A stretch of 7,210 nt of DNA from Actinomycetes bacterium (GTDB lineage: Bacteria; Actinomycetota; Acidimicrobiia; Acidimicrobiales; RAAP-2). Positions within the stretch are counted from its first letter, which is position 1, and each line of letters begins with the position of its first letter. The notes below the pieces were generated by a model. It worked only from the letters and a program-made list of their open reading frames with translations, made no database searches and was not told the DNA's origin. The DNA is taken from assembly GCA_021791615.1 (NCBI GenBank), contig JAJYWG010000447.1, forward strand, positions 1 to 7,210, written 5' to 3'. The position numbers and the translations under genes are program-made. Below are positions 1-5,187 of the stretch, in pieces.

Positions 1-669
1 GCCAGCAGTCGACGCTGGCGCTCGTCGAGGAACGGAGACGTCAGCGAGAAGAACCGAGACAGGCCCTCTTCGCCGAGCTCCACAGCGCAAGCCTACATCG
101 CGCGTCCAATAATCGCGCGGACCCTTAGGGATCCGCTCGCCGTCACACCGACCATTCTCCCAGCCGCTAAGACCGCCAGAGGATGGCTGGCCGCCGCGCT
201 GATCGCGGTCGGCGCGCTGGCCTCGTTCGCGATGGGTTCCAACGACGTCGCCAACGCCACCGGATCCCTTGTCGGTTCGCACACCTTCAGTCCCATCGTC
301 GCCGGACTGATAGGCGGGGCCGGCCTGGCCTTCGGGGTACTCACCTGGGGTCGCCCCTTGCTCAACAAGGTGGCATTCGACATCGTCACCGTCGACCGTC
401 CCATGGCCACCGCCGCCCAACTTGTCCAAGCCGGAGTCGTCCTCGCCGCCGTCGGGTTCGGGTTTTTCACCTCCATGAACCAAGCCCTCGTCGGGGCCAT
501 GACCGGCACCGCCGCCGCCCGCGGCCGCCACACCGTCAATACCGCCACCCTGCTTGGCATTCTCCGTGGCTGGATTATCGGCCCCGGCGCCGGCATCGCC
601 CTCGCCTACGCCATCGCCAAGCTCGTAGCAACCACCGCCGGAACCCACACCCTCGTCGCCCCCCGCTGA
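1..669 (+). CDS. PiT-family inorganic phosphate transporter, C-terminal half (5' end outside window)
   Basis: This is an integral membrane permease that takes up inorganic phosphate with a cation (PiT family, PF01384). The frame is open from base 1 to TGA at 667-669, 222 codons. The first ATG is at 232, inside the family signature, so the true start lies upstream. Visible marks: a membrane segment (about residues 60-77), the signature GSNDVANATG (79-88), an LTWGR motif, a TSMNQALVGAM segment matching the second family signature region, and a final hydrophobic helix GWIIGPGAGIALAYAIAKL. This order fits the C-terminal repeat; the N-terminal repeat is not in the window. Residues 1 to about 50 are hydrophilic and fit the central loop, but that stretch is low-complexity and frame 3 is also open to 128, so the gene may be rearranged at its 5' side. 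Family assignment is firm; completeness is not. Confidence 0.82.
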   Translation, partial: ASSRRWRSSRNGDVSEKNRDRPSSPSSTAQAYIARPIIARTLRDPLAVTPTILPAAKTARGWLAAALIAVGALASFAMGSNDVANATGSLVGSHTFSPIVAGLIGGAGLAFGVLTWGRPLLNKVAFDIVTVDRPMATAAQLVQAGVVLAAVGFGFFTSMNQALVGAMTGTAAARGRHTVNTATLLGILRGWIIGPGAGIALAYAIAKLVATTAGTHTLVAPR

Positions 670-815
670 CCGCCACCGCCCTGAGTATCGGCTCCGAGAC
701 TGAAACGCCACGGCGACCCACAACCGACCCCTACCCGCGGCAGAAGGCCGCCATCACCACCCCGTGGTCCACACGGACACCGACGACAGAATCGGGGATC
801 TCGTGCACCCGACCG

Positions 816-859
816 AGCACAGAACGACGCTACCGAACGACGGCCGTCGCCACCCTGGC
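816..859. repeat. Imperfect 44-bp direct repeat, copy 1 (left of toxin-antitoxin pair)
   Basis: Aligned without gaps to 1729-1772, 39 of 44 bases agree. The first 15 bases (AGCACAGAACGACGC) are identical, and a second shared block is GGCCGTCGCCA. Mismatches fall at 831, 833, 841, 853 and 855. In this copy 838-849 form the palindrome CGACGGCCGTCG. Similarity stops abruptly on the left side. The two copies bracket the toxin-antitoxin genes. Confidence 0.7.
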
Positions 860-982
860 CGCAGGAGGGAACGGTGGATCACCGGCATATCTACACCTCC
901 GGAACCTCGAGGCGACGGCGTAGCGGAGCGGGATCGTGCTACTCCGCCGATTGCCGACGTACGTTCAGGCCCTGACATGTTG

Positions 983-988
983 TACAAT
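983..988 (+). promoter_or_regulatory. -10 box of antitoxin gene; probable leaderless promoter and operator
   Basis: TACAAT matches the -10 consensus at five of six positions and lies seven bases before the ATG at 996, which would put the transcript start at or within a base of the start codon. No Shine-Dalgarno sequence precedes the ATG. No good -35 box is seen at normal spacing. The 8-bp perfect palindrome TTGTACAA (980-987) overlaps the box and is a plausible autoregulatory site for the antitoxin; this last point is inference. Confidence 0.5.
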
Positions 989-995
989 CCAGGTC

Positions 996-1259
996 ATGGA
1001 AGTCGCCGTTAGCGAACTGCGAGCCAACTTGAGCGCGTGGTTGGACCGGGCTCGACAGGGCGAAGAGGTCGTCGTAACCGAGCGCGGTTTTCCAGTGGTC
1101 CGGATACTAGGAATCAGTACCACTGCCCACCTTGAGCGCCTCACGGGCGAGGGGGTGGTTGGGCGCCCCGTGCAAGGGAACCGACCATCGGCGGCGGCGG
1201 GTGGCCGTCCGCGAGCTCGGCATTCGGTGGCGGATCTTGTGAGCGAACAACGCCGCTGA
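996..1259 (+). CDS. vapB: Type II antitoxin, Phd/YefM family (VapB partner)
   Basis: The product (87 aa) is expected to bind and neutralise the PIN-domain toxin encoded next to it and to repress its own operon. The N-terminal stretch MEVAVSELRANLSAWLDRA followed by GEEVVVTERGFPVVRI is the typical Phd/YefM DNA-binding and dimerisation fold (about residues 1-38). The remaining 50 residues are polar and basic and end in SVADLVSEQRR, fitting the flexible toxin-binding tail of this family. ATG 996 was chosen over an in-frame ATG at 936 because the family begins at MEVAVSEL and a -10 box sits seven bases upstream. The stop is three bases before the toxin start, so the two are co-transcribed and probably translationally coupled. 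Confidence 0.87.
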   Translation: MEVAVSELRANLSAWLDRARQGEEVVVTERGFPVVRILGISTTAHLERLTGEGVVGRPVQGNRPSAAAGGRPRARHSVADLVSEQRR

Positions 1260-1262
1260 CTC

Positions 1263-1703
1263 GTGGCGCTTGTGTACTTCGATGCGAGCGCACTCGTGAA
1301 GCTCGTCATTGAAGAGGACGGGAGCGATCTCGCATCGGAGTTGTGGGACGGCTGCGACGCGCCGGTCACCAGCCGACTTGCTTACCCCGAGGTGCGGGCG
1401 GCTCTCGCCGCTGCGCTGCGCAACCACGACCTCACACCGTCCGACATCGCCACCGCCGAAGAGATTTTCGAGGAGTACTGGTCCTCCGTTCGGCCGGTCG
1501 AACTGAGCCGATCGGTTGAGCGTCATGCCGGGCAACTCGCCGCGCGGCATGGTCTGCGCGGGGCCGACGGAGTGCATCTTGCCAGCGCTCTCGCCCTCGA
1601 AGACGACACCCTCATCTTGGCGGTCTGGGACCGGCGGCTACACGTCGGAGCCGGATCGGTTGGCCTCCGATGTGCGCCCCGGGACCTGCGTGGATCGGCC
1701 TGA
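1263..1703 (+). CDS. vapC: VapC-type PIN-domain ribonuclease toxin
   Basis: A 146-aa PIN-domain protein, normal length for VapC. VapC toxins are Mg2+-dependent endoribonucleases that cut tRNA or rRNA and arrest growth when the antitoxin is lost. The acidic metal-binding residues are all in place: D7 in YFDASALVKL, E43 in YPEVRAAL, D102 in GADGVHLASAL and D123 in VWDRRLH. There is therefore no sign of inactivation. The start is GTG at 1263, three bases after the antitoxin stop, without a clear Shine-Dalgarno sequence, consistent with coupled translation. The exact RNA target cannot be read from the sequence. Confidence 0.9.
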   Translation: MALVYFDASALVKLVIEEDGSDLASELWDGCDAPVTSRLAYPEVRAALAAALRNHDLTPSDIATAEEIFEEYWSSVRPVELSRSVERHAGQLAARHGLRGADGVHLASALALEDDTLILAVWDRRLHVGAGSVGLRCAPRDLRGSA

Positions 1704-1728
1704 TGGCCTGTCGCCCAACTGTGGGGCC

Positions 1729-1772
1729 AGCACAGAACGACGCGAGCGAACGATGGCCGTCGCCATCGTGGC
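1729..1772. repeat. Imperfect 44-bp direct repeat, copy 2 (right of toxin-antitoxin pair)
   Basis: Second copy, 39/44 identical to 816-859 and 913 bases downstream of it. Here the substitutions create a clean hairpin: CGATGGC (1751-1757), loop CGTC, GCCATCG (1762-1768). It starts 26 bases after the toxin stop, so it could also act as a terminator for the toxin-antitoxin operon, though there is no T-run. Confidence 0.68.
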
Positions 1773-2120
1773 TGTAGCGTAGGCACGTCGGGTGGGCTCG
1801 CGGACGCCAAGCACGCCGGCCGTCGGGCGGCTTGGGCCACGGAGCCAAGCCAGTGGCAGGTGACGCTTTCCGTCCTGCGCGGTGGTGCGCGTTATGAGGC
1901 ACTCGCTCGCGCCGGATCCGTCGTTCGGCGTCCTCGCCCGCTCGGCTCAGCCCGCCTGTCGTGGACGCGAGAGGGATCGTTCTGTGGGTCGCTGGCTACC
2001 CCCGTGGAGGAGCTTCGCCGTTCGGGCGCGCGAGGGCTTGGCCGGCCCGTGCCTCGTTGCGGATAGCGCCCCGTCACTCCGACCTTGCGGGCGGGGTAAA
2101 CGGGACGCTCCCCAGTCGCC

Positions 2121-2181
2121 AACGCCGCTGACCTGCGGCGTTCCCGTAGGGGGTTCTGTGTACGGGACGCCGGAGGGCGTC
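2121..2181. ncRNA. Cluster of three adjacent stem-loops, candidate structured RNA or regulatory leader
   Basis: Three perfect inverted repeats follow one another almost without gaps: AACGCCGC/GCGGCGTT with loop TGACCT (2121-2142), CCCGTA/TACGGG with a 12-base loop (2143-2166), and GACGCC/GGCGTC with loop GGAG (2166-2181; it shares base 2166 with the previous stem). The string CGGGACGC occurs at 2101-2108 and again at 2163-2170. The strand is unknown; if plus, the element would lie 130-190 bases upstream of the sigma-factor start. I do not recognise it as any named RNA family. High G+C makes short stems likely by chance, so this is tentative. Confidence 0.3.
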
Positions 2182-2302
2182 GGTGGGGCGCAGAGCCTGG
2201 CCCGAGCGGGAGACAGCCATAGGGTGGTTGGCGTTCCGGGGGTGTGAGCTGAGGTGGCCGTCGGACCGCCCGGCTTGTCACACCCTCGCCCTTTTGCGCG
2301 TC

Positions 2303-2310
2303 AAGGTGAG
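2303..2310 (+). promoter_or_regulatory. Ribosome binding site that fixes the sigma-factor start
   Basis: AAGGTGAG is complementary to much of the 16S rRNA 3' end, and its AAGG core is seven bases before ATG 2314. It supports that start over the in-frame ATG at 2254, which would add 20 residues unlike the family. Confidence 0.6.
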
Positions 2311-2313
2311 CAT

Positions 2314-3192
2314 ATGGAAGCCGATCTCACCGCTGAGTTCGACGCCAACCGGCGCCATTTGCACCAGGTGGCCTACCGGATGCTGGGCTCGTTCACCGAA
2401 GCCGAGGACGCCGTCCAAGAGACGTGGATCAGGTTCAACGGCTCGGACGCCTCAAGCATCGACAACATTGGTGGGTGGCTGACCACCGTCCTGTCGCGGG
2501 TGTGCCTGGGCATGCTCCGATCCCGCCAGGGCCGGCCTGAGCAGCCGTTGGAGATCGCCGAGCGCAAGGCGGACAGCGCCTCGGTGGAAGACGAGGTTGT
2601 CCTCGCCGACACTCTCGGCCCAGCCCTGCTGCTGGTGCTCGACACCCTGACGCCGTCCGAGCGCCTCGCCTTCGTCCTCCACGACGTCTTCGCCGTTCCC
2701 TTCGACGACATCGCCGCCATCGTCGACCGCTCCCCAGCGGCGGCCCGCCAGCTCGCCAGCCGGGCCCGACACCGGATCCAAGGCTCCGACGCGTCGATCG
2801 CTTCGGACCGGGACCGCCAGCGGGAGATCGTGGCTGCCTTCTTGGCCGCGTCGCGCGCCGGGGACTTCGAGGCCCTGGTCGCCTTGCTCGACCCCGACGC
2901 CGTGCTGCGAGCCGATCGAGCCGCGGTCCGTGCGGCGACCGCCAACCAGGGTCGTGGCGCACCGCCTCTCGCGCCGGAGGTTCGCGGTGCCCAAGCGGTG
3001 GCCGCGACCCTGGCGGGTCGAGCCCAGGGAGCCCAGTTGGCGTTGATCGACGGGGCGCCCGGCGCTGCGTGGGCTCCCGGTGGCCGGCCCCGGGCCCTCT
3101 TCGCCTTCCGTGTCGTCGGGGACACCATCAGCGAGATCGAAGTCGTCATCGACCCGTCCGCGGTGGGCGCGTTGCCGGTCATGCTGCTGTGA
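2314..3192 (+). CDS. ECF RNA polymerase sigma factor with C-terminal SnoaL-like domain (SigJ-like)
   Basis: This 292-aa protein is an extracytoplasmic-function sigma factor that would direct RNA polymerase to a small regulon. Region 2 spans about residues 10-73: YRMLGSFTEAEDAVQETWIR for the -10 contact, then GGWLTTVLSRVCLGMLRSR. Region 4 spans about 105-156, with LTPSERLAFVLHDVFAVPF and the helix-turn-helix RSPAAARQLASRARHR for the -35 contact. Residues about 165-290 form a SnoaL/NTF2-like domain (AFLAASRAGDFEALVALLDP, then an IDGAPG motif). In related SigJ/ECF41-type factors this domain regulates sigma activity in place of a separate anti-sigma factor. The linker between regions (about 74-95) lacks the proline-rich WLPEP-type motif I associate with classical ECF41 members, so the subgroup is uncertain. 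Start chosen from the AAGGTGAG site and family alignment. A DUF1059 gene follows after 38 bases. Confidence 0.9.
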   Translation: MEADLTAEFDANRRHLHQVAYRMLGSFTEAEDAVQETWIRFNGSDASSIDNIGGWLTTVLSRVCLGMLRSRQGRPEQPLEIAERKADSASVEDEVVLADTLGPALLLVLDTLTPSERLAFVLHDVFAVPFDDIAAIVDRSPAAARQLASRARHRIQGSDASIASDRDRQREIVAAFLAASRAGDFEALVALLDPDAVLRADRAAVRAATANQGRGAPPLAPEVRGAQAVAATLAGRAQGAQLALIDGAPGAAWAPGGRPRALFAFRVVGDTISEIEVVIDPSAVGALPVMLL

Positions 3193-3220
3193 CCGACCGC
3201 CCGAGGAGACCTGTGCAGCG

Positions 3221-3228
3221 AGGAGGAG
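3221..3228 (+). promoter_or_regulatory. Strong ribosome binding site for the DUF1059 gene
   Basis: AGGAGGAG lies just before ATG 3231. A second site, GAGGAG (3203-3208), precedes an in-frame GTG at 3213 that would add six residues (MQRGGA); the family begins at MKTMTCRQ, so 3231 is preferred. Confidence 0.65.
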
Positions 3229-3230
3229 CA

Positions 3231-3482
3231 ATGAAGACCATGACCTGCCGCCAGCTCGGCGGAACCTGCGACCTGGACCACCACGGCGACAGCGCCGACG
3301 AGGTGATCAAGGCCCAGGACCGCCGCCTCCGCGAAGTCGTCGTCGGGGGCGACACCGCTCACCAAGAGGCGCTCGCCGCGATGAAAGCAAGATGGAGGCG
3401 CCCTATCTCGGGGATGGGCTGGTATCGCGACGTGAAGCACCGCGTCGCCGACCTCCCCGAAGATCCGATCCCCACCGAATGA
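3231..3482 (+). CDS. DUF1059 family small protein
   Basis: An 83-aa soluble protein whose first half matches the DUF1059 pattern: MKTMTCRQLGGTCDL at the N-terminus with two cysteines (C6 and C13), then an acidic/histidine stretch DLDHHGDSADEVIKAQDRRL and an AHQEAL segment. The biochemical function of the family is not established; the conserved cysteines and histidines could bind metal, but that is inference. Residues about 53-83 (WRRPISGMGW onwards, then LPEDPIPTE) extend past the usual short domain. The gene has a strong ribosome binding site, lies 38 bases after the sigma factor and 12 before the next gene, and is most simply read as the second gene of one operon. Confidence 0.75.
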   Translation: MKTMTCRQLGGTCDLDHHGDSADEVIKAQDRRLREVVVGGDTAHQEALAAMKARWRRPISGMGWYRDVKHRVADLPEDPIPTE

Positions 3483-3494
3483 AACGAGCGTGAA

Positions 3495-3944
3495 ATGCCA
3501 GAACCCACCGCTACGACGCAGCCCGAGGGCTTCAGTGCCGCCGAGCGAGCCGCCATGGTCGGGCGCGCAGCCGAGCTGCGCGCCGAGGGCAGGAAAGGGG
3601 CGAAGAAGGCCGGCGAGCTCCAAGCAGCTCTCGACGCGATTGCTGCCATGACGCCGGCAGACCGTGATCTGGCCGAGCGGGTGCACGCCACCATCACCGC
3701 GGCCGCACCGGGCCTGTCAGCCAAGACCTGGTACGGGATGCCGGCCTACGTCAACGCCGAGGGAAAGGTCGTGGTTGCCTTCAAGAACTCGGGCAAGTTC
3801 AATACCCGCTACTCCACCCTGGAGTTCCAGGACCCCGCCGCGCTCGACGAGGGCGAGATGTGGCCCGTGTCGTACGCCATAGTCACCTGGAGCCACACGG
3901 TCGAGGCAAAGATCGCCGAACTGGTGAAGGCCGCCGTCTCCTGA
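3495..3944 (+). CDS. DUF1801-like (YdhG-type fold) protein
   Basis: A 149-aa soluble protein of a type common in actinobacteria. After a disordered N-terminus (1-12) come a charged helix FSAAERAAMVGRAAELRAEG and a lysine-rich linker. The core begins about residue 55 and has the family landmarks KTWYGMPAY (77-85), a beta strand KVVVAF, the KFNTRYSTLEF segment (101-111) and LDEGEMWP (117-124), ending in a helix AKIAELVKAAV. Relatives are annotated DUF1801 or iron-chaperone-like by fold; no reaction is established, and I assign none. It starts 12 bases after the DUF1059 stop with only a weak ribosome binding site, so it is probably read from the same mRNA. Confidence 0.75.
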   Translation: MPEPTATTQPEGFSAAERAAMVGRAAELRAEGRKGAKKAGELQAALDAIAAMTPADRDLAERVHATITAAAPGLSAKTWYGMPAYVNAEGKVVVAFKNSGKFNTRYSTLEFQDPAALDEGEMWPVSYAIVTWSHTVEAKIAELVKAAVS

Positions 3945-3960
3945 CCCAGCACTTCCTGGG
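3945..3960 (+). terminator. Small hairpin directly after the DUF1801-like gene
   Basis: CCCAG (3945-3949), loop CACTTC, CTGGG (3956-3960), starting at the base after the stop codon. The stem is short and no T-run follows, so termination is only possible. It may separate the sigma-factor operon from the PPOX gene. Confidence 0.25.
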
Positions 3961-3998
3961 GGACTGGTCGTCGTGGCGGCGCCATCGCTCACGCCTCG

Positions 3999-4004
3999 AA
4001 TAAT
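3999..4004 (+). promoter_or_regulatory. Possible -10 box before the PPOX gene
   Basis: AATAAT is an unusually A/T-rich hexamer for this DNA, one mismatch from TATAAT. Transcription from it would begin near 4010, where an in-frame GTG lies; this would give either a leaderless message or a 30-base leader to ATG 4040. No -35 box is evident. Confidence 0.3.
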
Positions 4005-4039
4005 GCTTCGTGGAACTACGAGAGCGAGAACAACAAGAG

Positions 4040-4477
4040 ATGAAGGCACCACGCAGCATTGAACAGCGCAAGTACGACACGCTCGCTCGACTGAGCGGCG
4101 AGAAGGACGCCTGGATCGCCGCCGCCGACGCCGCTGGTAACGCGTATCTCCTGCCGCTCTCGTTCCTGTGGGACGGCGTGGGGCTGACCGTCTCGACGCA
4201 ACGCTCCAGCGTGACGGGACGCAATATGAGCCGGGGCGCACGGGTGCGGGCTGGCATCGGCATGCTGAAAGACGTCATCATTATCGACGGAAGCCCAGAG
4301 CCCGCGCACGACGAGGGATCCAAGGATGCGTTCGCGGCCAAGCACGGATGGGACCCGCGCCAAGAGCCGGACGACTACGCCTACTTCCGGCTCGTCCCGG
4401 ACCGTGTGCAGGCATGGCGAGAGGTCAACGAACCTCCTGGCCGCCTACTGATGCGCAACGGTAATTGGCTCGTCTGA
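4040..4477 (+). CDS. PPOX-fold (pyridoxamine 5'-phosphate oxidase-like) flavin/F420-dependent protein
   Basis: A 145-aa single-domain split-beta-barrel protein. This family binds FMN or the deazaflavin F420 and includes many redox enzymes of unknown substrate in actinobacteria. Landmarks: RKYDTLARLSGEKDAWIA (10-27), LLPLSFLWDG (37-46), the strand LTVSTQRSSVTGRNM (49-63) that typically carries cofactor phosphate contacts, VIIIDGSPE (79-87), the HGWDPR motif (102-107) and the C-terminal RLVPDRVQAWRE followed by GRLLMRNGNWLV. The set of motifs is complete, so the protein looks intact. ATG 4040 is preferred because relatives begin near this point; an in-frame GTG at 4010 is possible if the mRNA is leaderless. 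Substrate and cofactor choice cannot be decided here. Confidence 0.82.
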   Translation: MKAPRSIEQRKYDTLARLSGEKDAWIAAADAAGNAYLLPLSFLWDGVGLTVSTQRSSVTGRNMSRGARVRAGIGMLKDVIIIDGSPEPAHDEGSKDAFAAKHGWDPRQEPDDYAYFRLVPDRVQAWREVNEPPGRLLMRNGNWLV

Positions 4478-4501
4478 GCATGCGGTCGTCGTATAGGAAC
4501 C

Positions 4502-4521
4502 GTTGGCCTGCCGTCGCCAAC
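4502..4521 (+). terminator. Inverted repeat after the PPOX gene, possible terminator
   Basis: GTTGGC (4502-4507), 8-base loop, GCCAAC (4516-4521), starting 24 bases past the PPOX stop. There is no T-run. It lies just upstream of the putative promoter of the next gene. Confidence 0.25.
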
Positions 4522-4550
4522 CCAGCTCGACGCGTCCGGCAGCGGCTCAG

Positions 4551-4556
4551 TACCGT
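4551..4556 (+). promoter_or_regulatory. TANNNT -10 box, probable leaderless promoter of the YdeI-like gene
   Basis: TACCGT fits the actinobacterial TANNNT consensus and is six bases before ATG 4563, with no ribosome binding site between. The geometry matches that of the antitoxin and reductase genes in this window. Confidence 0.4.
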
Positions 4557-4562
4557 GGGCCA

Positions 4563-4853
4563 ATGAGCAGCCAAGGGGTGCCCGGAGGGGTGGTGCATGC
4601 GCTCCCCAAAGATCTACGCGAGGCGCTGGCCGCCAACGCCACGGCACTCGACGCCTGGAAGGACATCGCGCCCTTGGCCCGCAACGAGTTCATCTGCTGG
4701 GTCGAGGACGCCAAACAGGAGGTGACCCGAGCGCGCCGAATTCGTCGGACCCAAGAGGAGCTGGAAGATGGTCAGCGCCGACCCTGCTGCTGGCCGGGGT
4801 GCAAGCACCGCGAACGGACCGGAAGATTGCGCCCGGCCGGGCAGGCCCGCTGA
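4563..4853 (+). CDS. Small YdeI/OmpD-associated family protein
   Basis: A 96-aa protein matching the C-terminal YdeI/OmpD-associated module (PF13376). The run VVHALPKDLREALAANATALDAWKDIAPLARNE is given here as its start VVHALPKDLREAL (10-22) and its helix AWKDIAPLARNE (31-42). It continues with FICWVEDAKQEVTRARRIRRT (43-63), read as FICWVEDAK then TRARRIRRT, and the CCWPGCKHR tail (75-83). No enzymatic function is established; relatives are linked only loosely to peptide-stress or bacteriocin protection. The closely spaced Cys-Cys-x3-Cys-x-His could bind a metal, which is inference. Stand-alone versions of this length occur, so it need not be truncated, though the last 13 residues are low-complexity. 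ATG 4563 is chosen because of the -10 box at 4551 and family alignment. Confidence 0.75.
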   Translation: MSSQGVPGGVVHALPKDLREALAANATALDAWKDIAPLARNEFICWVEDAKQEVTRARRIRRTQEELEDGQRRPCCWPGCKHRERTGRLRPAGQAR

Positions 4854-5187
4854 ACCCAGTACGCCCGGTTCGCCGTGAGGTAGCCGCCGCAGCGAATGCA
4901 GCGGAGGCGCCTCCGGCGGGGAAACCGCGCCGGGGCAGTGCCGGTTACGGATCCCCTTACGGGCGCTCGGAGGTAAGCGCTCGGGATAGCAGCAGGCGAT
5001 CTCGCGACGCCACGTGGGCAACCGCAGAACTGGGCGATCGGCGTTCTCCGGCCGGGTGCGCGGGGTCGGCGCCGACGAGCGCATATTCGGCGGTCTGCGT
5101 TCCCGGCGCACCGCCGGGGCCGGCGGCTGGATGCGTACAGATCGCCGCCCCTGGCGAGGCGCTGGGCTGTGGAGCGGGCATACGGCA
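4854..5187. other. Gene-free interval upstream of the recombinase, with palindromes
   Basis: No frame in these 334 bases looks like a real protein. It contains a perfect 14-bp palindrome CGGAGGCGCCTCCG (4902-4915), two direct copies of GCGCTCGG (4963-4970 and 4977-4984, 14 bases apart), and a hairpin CCCGGCG/CGCCGGG with loop CAC (5102-5118). Recombinase genes often lie beside their own core sites, so one of these could be a binding site; the sequence alone does not show it. A promoter was not identified. Confidence 0.5.

Larger units (their letters stand above)
670..995. other. Gene-free interval between phosphate transporter and toxin-antitoxin pair
   Basis: These 326 bases hold no reading frame that resembles a known protein; the frames open here are arginine- and proline-rich shadows. 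Contents: a weak inverted repeat (ACCAC, loop CCC, GTGGT, 756-768), the first copy of a 44-bp direct repeat (816-859) that includes a 12-bp perfect palindrome CGACGGCCGTCG (838-849), and the promoter of the antitoxin gene at the right end. Confidence 0.6.
1704..2313. other. 610-base gene-free interval rich in inverted repeats
   Basis: No frame on either strand resembles a known protein. The interval holds the second copy of the 44-bp repeat (1729-1772), a 7-bp inverted repeat GGCTTGG/CCAAGCC with a 9-base loop (1829-1851), a 10-base segment TCGTTCTGTG (1977-1986) that is the inverse of part of the 44-bp repeat, and a cluster of adjacent stem-loops at 2121-2181. The sigma-factor ribosome binding site lies at its right end. 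No recognisable promoter for the sigma factor was identified. Confidence 0.6.

Noticed and set aside
183..923. Plus-strand open frame overlapping the phosphate transporter
   Set aside because: It is an Arg/Pro/His-rich shadow frame of the transporter gene and continues into non-coding DNA without any family motif.
2093..2250. Group II intron or other ribozyme in the stem-loop region
   Set aside because: I could not find a domain V-like hairpin, the expected 5' boundary sequence or a reverse-transcriptase gene.
1892..2281. Minus-strand open frame in the gap before the sigma factor
   Set aside because: It has no recognisable motif and an Arg/Pro/Ser-rich composition. It coincides with the inverted-repeat cluster, which better explains the sequence.
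2373..3686. Very long minus-strand open frame opposite the sigma factor and following genes
   Set aside because: It is antisense to well-supported genes, lacks any recognisable domain and is rich in Arg, Ser and Ala as expected for the opposite strand of G+C-rich coding DNA.
4010..4039. Longer PPOX protein starting at GTG 4010
   Set aside because: It is possible as a leaderless start because of AATAAT at 3999-4004, but the extra ten residues are highly charged and unlike the family N-terminus, so ATG 4040 was preferred.
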